Origin: CBDCYH01 sp965224105
GTDB lineage: Bacteria > Bacteroidota > Rhodothermia > Rhodothermales > JABDKH01
Direction of reading: 5' to 3'
Length of the DNA stretch: 64,000 bases
NCBI GenBank assembly: GCA_965224105.1
Contig: CBDCYH010000001.1
Coordinates: 310,001 to 374,000 of the forward strand
The position numbers were made by a program, and so were the translations under genes. Below, in pieces: positions 51,015 to 59,404 of this stretch (within the stretch, counting starts at the first letter, position 1; each line of letters starts with the position of its first letter). The notes under the pieces are model-generated. The model searched no databases. It was given only the letters and a program-made list of their open reading frames with translations, and was not told where the DNA came from.

Positions 51015-54000
51015 CGGAACCGGGGATGAGATATCGAAGGCAAACGTCAGGGATGTTACTGATTGGGATTACCACTGTACTATTGTCCGCTCTGTCTGTT
51101 TTTGACTGCCGCGCGCAGAGCCTTGGAACGTGCGAGACTGGGTCAGCCACGGATACTCTCGATATCAACAATGTCCGCGCTGCGTTATTCAACACTGGAG
51201 GTCTCTTCTGGAGTGATGAAGATAACACCTACACCGTTCCAAAAGTCGGAAACGCAAACTCAATCTTTGCGAGTGGGATCTGGATCGGTGGACTTGATAA
51301 TGCTTCAGAGCTTCGGTTTGCTGGTACTACATATGGCCCGTTTGAGTTTTGGCCCGGCCCAATTGATGAAAATGGCAATCCACCGGTTGACTGTTCCCGA
51401 TACGACAGGATATTCAAGGTGTCACTGGTCGATCTCTTCGCTTATGAATCGTCAGGGACTTTGACAGATGATCTTCGCGATTGGCCCGTTCAATGGGGGG
51501 CTCCAGTTATTGACGGCGACGGAATTAAAGGCAACTACGACCTGAACGCTGGAGATCGTCCAGACATTACAGGAGACCAAATGGCATGGTGGGTAATGAA
51601 CGATGTGGGAGGTAGAAAAAAGTGGTCGCAGACGGAACCAATAGGTCTCGAAGTACAGGTCAGCAGTTTCGCCTTCGCGACAGACGATCCGGTAAACAAT
51701 ACAACGTTCTATAAATACCATCTGGAAAACAAAGGCTCAGAGAATCTCACGGATGTGTATTTCGGTATGTGGGCAGATCCTGATCTTGGCTATAGTGCAG
51801 ATGATTTTATTGGTTCCGACAGCAGCCTTGGTCTAGCGATAGTATACAATGCAGATAATTATGACGAAGGTCCTGACGGCTACGCGGAGGGCCCTCCCGC
51901 GATTGGTTACGATTTTGTGCAGGGTCCCCATCTACACGCGACTGGTGAGAGAAGGCAGATGGATGTTTTTATAGACACAAGAAATAACAGTTCTATTCCA
52001 GAGCCATCCAACGACGGCTACGGCTACATGCGCGCTTTATGGCGGGATGGTACCCGAATGACCTTTGGCGGCAGCGGCTACGGCGGGACAACGCCTACCA
52101 ATTTTATGTTTCCAGGTAATGCAGCCTCCTACGAATACTGGTCCGAGATGAATACAGATGGTTCAGGTAAAAGAAATACTCCGTCAGATCGGCAATTTGT
52201 GATGTCAACTGGCCCGTTCAACTTCCCGTCAGGATCGGTCCAGGAAATAGTTGTGGCAATTATCTGGTCGCATTCGCAATCCAACTTATCGTCGTTCACC
52301 AAGCTTAGGCTCGATGATATTTATGTACAGGAGTGGTACGATCAAAAGTTTACCGATCCCATCAAAATTGACGCTCCAACACTCACCGGTACCACCATTG
52401 ATAACGGAGTCATTCTGCAATGGTCCAACCGCCCATTCTCGAACAACTATTTGGAAAGTTTTGACGCTCAAAGTTATTCAATCGTGCAAAAGCCTTTTAC
52501 TGACGATGAAACGCATTCGTTTGAAGGATACATCGTATATGAATTCGAATCGTCTGAAGATTCGGTTGGACAAGTTATCGCAGTCTATGATGTTGAAAAC
52601 GAGGTGACGGGTGCTGCTGACTTTACCATGCACCCCGTGACGGGGCAGTTGGAAGAAGTGATAACAATACTGGGGGGTGATTCTGGTGTGCGCCGGAGTC
52701 ACTTTGTGGATTCGTTGCATAACTATCAGGATTATCATTTCGGGGTGCAGGCGTATGCATATAATCACAACTCGTACAATAGGGTGCGTAGAAGCGCTAT
52801 TGCCCGAGTAACAGCAACCCCTGGACCGACGGAGCAACTGCAAGGTGGAACGGTTGCGCAGGTAGGCATTGGCGACACGGTTGCGGTTCGGCGGACCGCA
52901 GGTGCAGGAACCGAATCTTCCATTTACGGCGTCGTCGACAATCCTCTAGCCGTACTGCCCGACCAGTATGAGGTCCGATTCTACGACCACGAAGTTCTCT
53001 TTGCCGGAACAGACAGCGCCGAGACGGAACTGATGTACGATATCATCCGATTATCGGATGACTCAGTTTTCTTCAACGGCGGTGCCCGCTTTGATTCTAC
53101 CGGTCTCCTACCTTCATTCAGCGAAAATGCATTCTCGCTGGATGGAATGTCCCTGACAATAACTTCAGCCGATCCGAGCTTCACGGAGTTTGTGGCTGTA
53201 GCGAACGGAGGAGGAGAGCTTATACCTCGCACCGGTGCGGCTGCCGACTTCCAGGGCTTCCCGGCACCACAGAGTCCCACAGACAGACAACAGGTGGGCC
53301 AAGGCAAATGGTTCGTCCACACGGGCGATAACGGATCACGCGGGCCATACGACGCATTTATTCAGCGCTCCATACGCAACGGTTTTGGTCCGGTAGTGCC
53401 GTTCGATTGGGAAGTGCGGTTTACGGAGGATTGTTATAACGCCTGGAGAACGGCTACTGATGCGAGGACTCCTTTTGCGACTCCGCTGGACGGCTGTTAC
53501 GGATACGATCGGTACGGAATCTTCGGCGATGACCGTCCTCAGCTAGTACCATTCGAGCTTTGGAATATCGGTATCGGTACGCCTGATGATTCAAGTGACG
53601 ACTTTCGAGTGATTCCGGCAATCATCGACTGGGACGGTGACGGTTATGATATGCAGTGGTTCGACCATAGCGTATCGTCTGCCGATAACGATCCGGAAAC
53701 AGATTGGACCTACTGGTATAATCCGCTCGACCGTACTCCCGGCACCGCAGGTTATGACAACTGGCAAAACGATTTGCTTTCGGGCATCGATGCTCATAGT
53801 CACGACAACGAAATCATGGCGCGCTTCGTGTGGGTCAACTGGAACGGTGGTTCAGTGAGTGCGGCAACTGACAAGGCGGACTTCCTCGCTAATGTTGTCA
53901 ACCAGGACATGCCCGAACCCGGAACAGTATTCAGACTTACGACGACCAAGCCACTCAGTGACGGCGACGTGTTCCAGCTATCGACAGTTGATGCCGCCCC

Positions 54001-54343
54001 GCTTACGAACGAAACATCCGTAGCGAACTCAGCGCTCGAGCGCATTGGCATCTCGCCCAATCCGTACTACGGCATCTCCGATTACGAAAAGGGATTGGTT
54101 GACACCGAGGTTCGGTTCACCAACATGCCAGACAAAGCAACGATCCGCGTGTTCACCCTGGCGGGGTCGCTGGTGCGAACACTAGAGAAGAACGACAACA
54201 ACAGTTTTCTCTCATTCGATCTTCGGAACGAGTATGGAAATTGGCTCGCGTCCGGTATGTACCTCATCCATGTGGAGGTACCGGGAGTTGGTGAGCGGAC
54301 GTTGAAGTTTGGTCTCATCCAGCGCAATAAGGCACTGCAATGA
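51011..54343 (+). CDS. T9SS-exported surface protein, paralogue 3 of 4
   Basis: This is an 1,110-residue paralogue, shorter by about 15-20 residues near residue 310 (it lacks the TIWTDPDG segment of the others). The start is GTG at 51011, overlapping paralogue 2 by 4 bp. A second ATG at 51026 is also possible. Signal cut at FDCRA-QSLG. The second half, from DSGVRRSHFVDSLHNYQDY onward, is the source-like match for paralogue 4: 836 bp (53285-54120) repeat without any difference that I can see at 56668-57503. Its C-terminal sorting domain resembles the others. It overlaps paralogue 4 by 4 bp. Confidence 0.88.
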   Translation: MTEPGMRYRRQTSGMLLIGITTVLLSALSVFDCRAQSLGTCETGSATDTLDINNVRAALFNTGGLFWSDEDNTYTVPKVGNANSIFASGIWIGGLDNASELRFAGTTYGPFEFWPGPIDENGNPPVDCSRYDRIFKVSLVDLFAYESSGTLTDDLRDWPVQWGAPVIDGDGIKGNYDLNAGDRPDITGDQMAWWVMNDVGGRKKWSQTEPIGLEVQVSSFAFATDDPVNNTTFYKYHLENKGSENLTDVYFGMWADPDLGYSADDFIGSDSSLGLAIVYNADNYDEGPDGYAEGPPAIGYDFVQGPHLHATGERRQMDVFIDTRNNSSIPEPSNDGYGYMRALWRDGTRMTFGGSGYGGTTPTNFMFPGNAASYEYWSEMNTDGSGKRNTPSDRQFVMSTGPFNFPSGSVQEIVVAIIWSHSQSNLSSFTKLRLDDIYVQEWYDQKFTDPIKIDAPTLTGTTIDNGVILQWSNRPFSNNYLESFDAQSYSIVQKPFTDDETHSFEGYIVYEFESSEDSVGQVIAVYDVENEVTGAADFTMHPVTGQLEEVITILGGDSGVRRSHFVDSLHNYQDYHFGVQAYAYNHNSYNRVRRSAIARVTATPGPTEQLQGGTVAQVGIGDTVAVRRTAGAGTESSIYGVVDNPLAVLPDQYEVRFYDHEVLFAGTDSAETELMYDIIRLSDDSVFFNGGARFDSTGLLPSFSENAFSLDGMSLTITSADPSFTEFVAVANGGGELIPRTGAAADFQGFPAPQSPTDRQQVGQGKWFVHTGDNGSRGPYDAFIQRSIRNGFGPVVPFDWEVRFTEDCYNAWRTATDARTPFATPLDGCYGYDRYGIFGDDRPQLVPFELWNIGIGTPDDSSDDFRVIPAIIDWDGDGYDMQWFDHSVSSADNDPETDWTYWYNPLDRTPGTAGYDNWQNDLLSGIDAHSHDNEIMARFVWVNWNGGSVSAATDKADFLANVVNQDMPEPGTVFRLTTTKPLSDGDVFQLSTVDAAPLTNETSVANSALERIGISPNPYYGISDYEKGLVDTEVRFTNMPDKATIRVFTLAGSLVRTLEKNDNNSFLSFDLRNEYGNWLASGMYLIHVEVPGVGERTLKFGLIQRNKALQ
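53285..54120 (+). repeat. 836-bp direct repeat, copy in paralogue 3
   Basis: I read it as identical, base for base, to 56668-57503 (3,383 bp further on). It starts in the AGACAAC before GGTGGGCC and ends at TTCGGTTCAC. At 54121 the two copies diverge (C here, G there). Confidence 0.9.
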
Positions 54344-55212
54344 GGTGGAGTATGCACGAAACTATGAACAAAAAGTATCTGACCGTTGCACTTTTTGTAG
54401 CTACAATATTGCTAGCAACCACAAATAAAGTTTCGGCACAAACCGTTGGAACATGCAAGCTCGGATCCGCCATTGACACGCTAGACGTCAATAATGTTCG
54501 GGCATCAGTTTTCAACGCTGGCCAACTTTTTTGGAGGGGATCTGGAAACGTCTATACTGTTCCTAAAGACGGGCAGGCAAACGCAATATTTGCTTCCGGC
54601 ATCTGGCTTGGTGGACTGGACGAAGACGAGCAATTACGTTTTGCAGGGACGGCGTATGGTCCTTTCGAATACTTTCCTGGTCCATTAAACGAACTGGGTG
54701 ATCCACCTTCGGACTGCTCAGAGTATGACCGGATATTCAACGTCACTCTGGAGGATATCAAACAGTATGAGAACACCGGGCAGTTGACCGACGACATACG
54801 GGATTGGCCGGCACACCTGGGCGCACCTGTTGTTGATGGCGACGGGATAGAAGCCAACTACAATCTAGCTGGCGGCGATCGTCCCCACATTACAGGAGAC
54901 CAAATGCTCTGGTGGGTAATGAACGATGTCGGCGGCGTAAAAGAATGGTCCAAGACGGAACCGATGGGTGTTGAGATTCAAGCATCAGCATTTGCGTTTC
55001 ATACCAACAACGCGCTTGACAATACCACGTTCTTCCGCTATCGGATTGAGAACAAGGGCAATGTCGAAATGCGTGACCTGTTCTTTGGCATTTGGGCAGA
55101 TCCAGACCTCGGAAACGCGGCTGATGATTTCGTCGGCTCCGATTCAACCTTGGGAATGGCCATCGCTTACAACGGTGATGATATCGACGAGGGTTTCGAC
55201 GGATACGGTGAT
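54257..55212 (+). repeat. Near-identical block, copy at the paralogue 3/4 junction
   Basis: This is the partner of 47545-48500, covering the end of paralogue 3 and the start of paralogue 4. Confidence 0.8.
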
Positions 55213-57726
55213 CGGCCCGCTGCGGTCGGATTTGATTTCGTTCAAGGCCCGTTGGTACCGGCAACTCGCCCGGGCACGATCTGGACTGATCCCGATGGAT
55301 CGATGTATCCAGGCAGAGAGCGCCGAGGCACGTATGCGGTTTTTTACTACACTAGCGATAGCTCTGTCATTGGCAATCCTGACGGTGATACCAACGATCC
55401 CTACAATTACCTACGCGCAATCTGGCGAGACAATTCTCCTATGACCTACGGGGGGAACGGGTACCTCGGATCTGAGGTCACAACATATGTGTTTTCCGGT
55501 GATGCTGCGAAGAGGGAATACTGGTCCGAAGAAAATAGGGATGGTTTGGGCTCGAGGAATACGCCTGCAGATCGAAGATTTCTATTATCCACCGGCCCAT
55601 TCAATCTCCTCCGGGGTGATGTGCAGGAAATCGTTGTTGCCATCGTTTGGTCACGCTCTTCATCCAGACTAGCCTCATACTCCCAGCTAAAAGAGGACGA
55701 TATTTTTGTTCAGAACGCATTCAATAACAATTTTAGCGAGCCAGAACAAGTCTCGACGCCTGTTCTCTCCGCCCAGCCGGTCGACAATGGTGTGGTGTTG
55801 GAATGGTCCAACCCTCCCGAGTCAAACAATTTCCTTGAACGCTACGACGCACAAAGCTGGACTGTTGTGCCGAATCCGCCTACCCTTGATGAAACCCATA
55901 CCTTTGAGGGCTACATCGTCTACGAGTTTGAGTCCGAGGATGACGATAAAGGTATTCCGATCGCCGTCTATGACGTGCCGAACGAGGTGAAAGAAATAGC
56001 AGAGGAGTTCAAAGACGAAGAATCAGGAATAATTGAGCGGATTGTCACAATCCGCGGTAGTGATTCGGGAGTCCGGAGAAGTCACTTTGTTGATTCGTTG
56101 CATAACTATCAGGACTATCATTTCGGGGTGCAGGCGTATGCATATAATCACAACTCGTACAATAGGGTGCGTAGAAGCGCTATTGCCCGAGTAACAGCAA
56201 CCCCTGGGCCGACAGAGCAACTGCAAGGTGGAACGGTAGCGCAGGCAGGCATTGGCGACACACTCGCAGTCCAGCGGACTGCCGGAGCTGGAACGGAATA
56301 CGGGATTTACGGCATTGTCAACAATCCTCTCGCCGTGCTGCCCGACCGGTACGAGGTCCGATTCTACAACCATGAAATTCGCTTTGTCGGAACGGACAGC
56401 GCAGAGACCGAACTGATGTATAACATCGTCCGATTGTCGGATGACTCTGTTTTCTTCAATGGCGGTGCCCGCTATGATTCTACCGGCCTTCTTCCCTCAT
56501 TCAGCGAAAATGCATTCTCGTTGGATGGAATGTCCCTTACCATAACATCAGCCGAACCCTCCTTCACTGAGTTTGCCGCCGTATCCAATCGAGGAGGAGA
56601 GCTAATACCTCCAACGGGAGCAGCGGCAGATTTTCAGGGGTTTCCGGTACCGGAGAGTCCAACGGAAAGACAACAGGTGGGCCAAGGCAAATGGTTCGTC
56701 CACACGGGCGATAACGGATCACGCGGGCCATACGACGCATTTATTCAGCGCTCCATACGCAACGGTTTTGGTCCGGTAGTGCCGTTCGATTGGGAAGTGC
56801 GGTTTACGGAGGATTGTTATAACGCCTGGAGAACGGCTACTGATGCGAGGACTCCTTTTGCGACTCCGCTGGACGGCTGTTACGGATACGATCGGTACGG
56901 AATCTTCGGCGATGACCGTCCTCAGCTAGTACCATTCGAGCTTTGGAATATCGGTATCGGTACGCCTGATGATTCAAGTGACGACTTTCGAGTGATTCCG
57001 GCAATCATCGACTGGGACGGTGACGGTTATGATATGCAGTGGTTCGACCATAGCGTATCGTCTGCCGATAACGATCCGGAAACAGATTGGACCTACTGGT
57101 ATAATCCGCTCGACCGTACTCCCGGCACCGCAGGTTATGACAACTGGCAAAACGATTTGCTTTCGGGCATCGATGCTCATAGTCACGACAACGAAATCAT
57201 GGCGCGCTTCGTGTGGGTCAACTGGAACGGTGGTTCAGTGAGTGCGGCAACTGACAAGGCGGACTTCCTCGCTAATGTTGTCAACCAGGACATGCCCGAA
57301 CCCGGAACAGTATTCAGACTTACGACGACCAAGCCACTCAGTGACGGCGACGTGTTCCAGCTATCGACAGTTGATGCCGCCCCGCTTACGAACGAAACAT
57401 CCGTAGCGAACTCAGCGCTCGAGCGCATTGGCATCTCGCCCAATCCGTACTACGGCATCTCCGATTACGAAAAGGGATTGGTTGACACCGAGGTTCGGTT
57501 CACGAACATGCCGGAAAAGGCAACGATTCACGTGTTCACCCTGGCAGGGTCGCTTGTACGAACGCTGGAGAAGAACGACACTAACAACTTCCTCTCGTTC
57601 AACCTGCGCAACGAGCATGGCAACTGGCTGGCGTCCGGGATGTACCTCATCCATGTGGAAGTACCCGGCGTAGGGGAGCGGACGCTAAAGTTTGGTTTGA
57701 TTCAACGCAATAAGGCTCTTCAGTAA
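54340..57726 (+). CDS. T9SS-exported surface protein, paralogue 4 of 4, mosaic of 2 and 3
   Basis: This is an 1,128-residue paralogue. Its N-terminal half up to about residue 575 (GSDSGVRRSH) follows paralogue 2, differing at few positions. Immediately after, SHFVDSLHNYQDYHFGVQ and the rest follow paralogue 3, and the 836-bp tract is identical to it. The switch lies near base 56085. The sorting domain at the end differs slightly (EKATIHVFTLAG). The overlap with paralogue 3 is 4 bp (ATGA). The signal is MNKKYLTVALFVATILL from the ATG at 54364. It ends convergently, 6 bp from the cupin gene. The mosaic is most easily explained by recombination or gene conversion between array members. Confidence 0.88.
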   Translation: MRWSMHETMNKKYLTVALFVATILLATTNKVSAQTVGTCKLGSAIDTLDVNNVRASVFNAGQLFWRGSGNVYTVPKDGQANAIFASGIWLGGLDEDEQLRFAGTAYGPFEYFPGPLNELGDPPSDCSEYDRIFNVTLEDIKQYENTGQLTDDIRDWPAHLGAPVVDGDGIEANYNLAGGDRPHITGDQMLWWVMNDVGGVKEWSKTEPMGVEIQASAFAFHTNNALDNTTFFRYRIENKGNVEMRDLFFGIWADPDLGNAADDFVGSDSTLGMAIAYNGDDIDEGFDGYGDRPAAVGFDFVQGPLVPATRPGTIWTDPDGSMYPGRERRGTYAVFYYTSDSSVIGNPDGDTNDPYNYLRAIWRDNSPMTYGGNGYLGSEVTTYVFSGDAAKREYWSEENRDGLGSRNTPADRRFLLSTGPFNLLRGDVQEIVVAIVWSRSSSRLASYSQLKEDDIFVQNAFNNNFSEPEQVSTPVLSAQPVDNGVVLEWSNPPESNNFLERYDAQSWTVVPNPPTLDETHTFEGYIVYEFESEDDDKGIPIAVYDVPNEVKEIAEEFKDEESGIIERIVTIRGSDSGVRRSHFVDSLHNYQDYHFGVQAYAYNHNSYNRVRRSAIARVTATPGPTEQLQGGTVAQAGIGDTLAVQRTAGAGTEYGIYGIVNNPLAVLPDRYEVRFYNHEIRFVGTDSAETELMYNIVRLSDDSVFFNGGARYDSTGLLPSFSENAFSLDGMSLTITSAEPSFTEFAAVSNRGGELIPPTGAAADFQGFPVPESPTERQQVGQGKWFVHTGDNGSRGPYDAFIQRSIRNGFGPVVPFDWEVRFTEDCYNAWRTATDARTPFATPLDGCYGYDRYGIFGDDRPQLVPFELWNIGIGTPDDSSDDFRVIPAIIDWDGDGYDMQWFDHSVSSADNDPETDWTYWYNPLDRTPGTAGYDNWQNDLLSGIDAHSHDNEIMARFVWVNWNGGSVSAATDKADFLANVVNQDMPEPGTVFRLTTTKPLSDGDVFQLSTVDAAPLTNETSVANSALERIGISPNPYYGISDYEKGLVDTEVRFTNMPEKATIHVFTLAGSLVRTLEKNDTNNFLSFNLRNEHGNWLASGMYLIHVEVPGVGERTLKFGLIQRNKALQ
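56668..57503 (+). repeat. 836-bp direct repeat, copy in paralogue 4
   Basis: This is the partner of 53285-54120. Such a perfect tract between genes that otherwise differ points to recent conversion or duplication. It could also be an assembly error. Confidence 0.9.
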
Positions 57727-57732
57727 CGCTCG

Positions 57733-58056
57733 CTATCGATAGTCTTCGCGAACCGGGTGCCATACATCGATAATTTTGCAATCTGTGATTGCTCTGCCGC
57801 CATGCGGTTGCCCTCCAGGGATCACCAAAACGTCGCCTGACTTCAACGTCTGTGATTGTCCGCCCATCGTCATCTCAAACTCACCCTCCAGCATGTTTAC
57901 AATCTGCTCGTGAGGATGTGCGTGTTCCGGCAATTCTGCTCCGCTATCTATCGTCCAGTGAGCGACCGTCATGGAGTCTCCATGGATCAGTTTTGCGCGA
58001 TATCCGTCAACCGGACAGAAGTCTTCGAGCCGGGCTAGGTTAACAGAGGTTGTCAT
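57733..58056 (-). CDS. Cupin-domain protein
   Basis: This is a 107-residue single-domain cupin. The metal-binding motif 1 reads PEHAHPHEQIVNMLEGEFEM, with His, His and Glu as ligands. The second motif GDVLVIPGGQPHGG supplies the last His. Small cupins like this one can be dioxygenases, isomerases or sensors, and the substrate is unknown. It is convergent with the T9SS array and diverges from the CPXCG gene by 21 bp. Confidence 0.88.
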   Translation of the reverse strand: MTTSVNLARLEDFCPVDGYRAKLIHGDSMTVAHWTIDSGAELPEHAHPHEQIVNMLEGEFEMTMGGQSQTLKSGDVLVIPGGQPHGGRAITDCKIIDVWHPVREDYR

Positions 58057-58077
58057 TTCAAATCATCAATTAATAAA

Positions 58078-58257
58078 GTGGAAGTCGGGATAACGTGTCC
58101 TTATTGCGGCGAGTGGGTTACGGTCCTTGCCGAACCGCTGCCAGGATCGCAAGAATATATTGAAGACTGCGAGGTCTGTTGCAACCCCATGCAATGGTCT
58201 TTCGAATTTGGGAAAGATGGATTGGTGCGATCAGAGGCAACATCAATCGAACAATGA
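58078..58257 (+). CDS. CPXCG motif-containing cysteine-rich mini-protein
   Basis: This is a 59-residue protein starting at GTG 58078 (an ATT at 58069 is the only earlier in-frame candidate). The sequence has ITCPYCGEW near the N terminus and GSQEYIEDCEVCCNPM in the centre, which match the CPXCG family, a zinc-ribbon-like small protein of unknown role found in many Bacteroidota and Proteobacteria. The four Cys of the two pairs are present. It ends with GKDGLVRSEATSIEQ. It overlaps nothing and ends 2 bp before the convergent gcvT gene. Confidence 0.85.
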   Translation: MEVGITCPYCGEWVTVLAEPLPGSQEYIEDCEVCCNPMQWSFEFGKDGLVRSEATSIEQ

Positions 58258-58259
58258 TC

Positions 58260-59381
58260 CTAAGTGCTCTTGTGAAACGGAGGCTTGGTTACCGTAGCGG
58301 GTATGTTTTTCTTCCTGATTCCTATTTGTATTTGCGAACCTGGGGCTGTGAACTCCTTCTTGTTTTCTACATACCCTAGTCCGATACCAAGCTCCAGAAT
58401 GGGCGATTGGGACCCACTCGTGACCTCGCCAATTCTCTCGCCACTGGAACTGAGAATCGGATAACTGTTTCTCGGAATTCCCCGATCATTTAGCACGAAT
58501 CCAATCAATTTCCTCTTGGGTCTATCCGCCCGAATCTTCGCCAACGCGCTCTTTCCAATAAAATCGTCATCGTTCTTTAGCTTGGTCACCCAACCCAATC
58601 CTGCCTCAATCGGGTTGGTCTTGTCGGTAATGTCATTTCCGTACAAACAATAACCTGTTTCAAGTCTCAAGGTATCACGGGCGCCGAGTCCGCAGGGAAT
58701 CAGTCCCTTGTCCTGTCCAGCATTGAGCAACGCGTTCCAGACGTCCGGAGCTTTGTCGCCATCCACATAAAGCTCCATCCCGAGTTCGCCCGTGTACCCT
58801 GTCCGAGATAAATATGCCAGCGTGCATCCGCAGAAAGATCCCGGCTCAGTCACCAGAAAGTGATAGTACTCGAGCTCCGAAAGACTTTTTCCGTAAACAC
58901 TCTCGACAATCGCTACTGATTGTGGCCCCTGGATCGCTATGAGGGCGATCTCATCCGAAATATCCGTTATGGTCGCTTTATCGGAATTGTTGGATACCAT
59001 CCAGTCGAAGTCTTTCTGGATGTTCGATGCGTTTACGACGACGAAGAAGTGTTCAGATGAGACCCGGTAGACCAACAGGTCGTCGAGAATGCCCCCGTCC
59101 TCACGGCACATTGCAGTGTACATTGCTCGTCCGTCAGGCATTTTCCGGACGTCGTTCGTGACAAGTTGCTGCAAAAAGTCTTCAGCGTGGGGCCCGGTGA
59201 TCACAAACTCACCCATGTGGCTAACGTCAAACAGTCCGGCCTTTGTCCGGACGGCCATGTGCTCATCAACGATCCCCGTGTACTGCACGGGCATGTCGTA
59301 TCCTGCAAAGCGCATCATTCGTGCACCCAGGTCGATGTGGATTTGATGCAGAGCTGTTTTTTTTAATTGTCCTGTGTCCAT
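58260..59381 (-). CDS. gcvT: Aminomethyltransferase (glycine cleavage system T protein)
   Basis: GcvT takes the aminomethyl group from lipoylated GcvH and passes the one-carbon unit to tetrahydrofolate, releasing ammonia. The 373-residue length is normal. Visible blocks are MRFAGYDMPVQYTGI with the folate-contacting residues, DVSHMGEF (about 50-57), and SRTGYTGELGMELYV (about 194-208) around the catalytic Asp/Arg site. GLGARDTLRLETGYCLYGND follows, partly quoted. No gcvH or gcvP gene is in view. It lies 23 bp downstream of tyrA on the same strand. Confidence 0.95.
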   Translation of the reverse strand: MDTGQLKKTALHQIHIDLGARMMRFAGYDMPVQYTGIVDEHMAVRTKAGLFDVSHMGEFVITGPHAEDFLQQLVTNDVRKMPDGRAMYTAMCREDGGILDDLLVYRVSSEHFFVVVNASNIQKDFDWMVSNNSDKATITDISDEIALIAIQGPQSVAIVESVYGKSLSELEYYHFLVTEPGSFCGCTLAYLSRTGYTGELGMELYVDGDKAPDVWNALLNAGQDKGLIPCGLGARDTLRLETGYCLYGNDITDKTNPIEAGLGWVTKLKNDDDFIGKSALAKIRADRPKRKLIGFVLNDRGIPRNSYPILSSSGERIGEVTSGSQSPILELGIGLGYVENKKEFTAPGSQIQIGIRKKNIPATVTKPPFHKST

Positions 59382-59404
59382 TCGGTCGAGTCTTTAGTCT
59401 TTGG

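Noticed and set aside
53591..57186. Minus-strand frames with identical translations in paralogues 3 and 4 (53591-53803 and 56974-57186)
   Set aside because: They are identical only because the DNA tract is duplicated. They lie opposite strong coding sequence.
44236..57726. CRISPR or transposon explanation for the repeats at 44-58 kb
   Set aside because: The repeats are long coding paralogues in tandem, without spacers, terminal inverted repeats or transposase.
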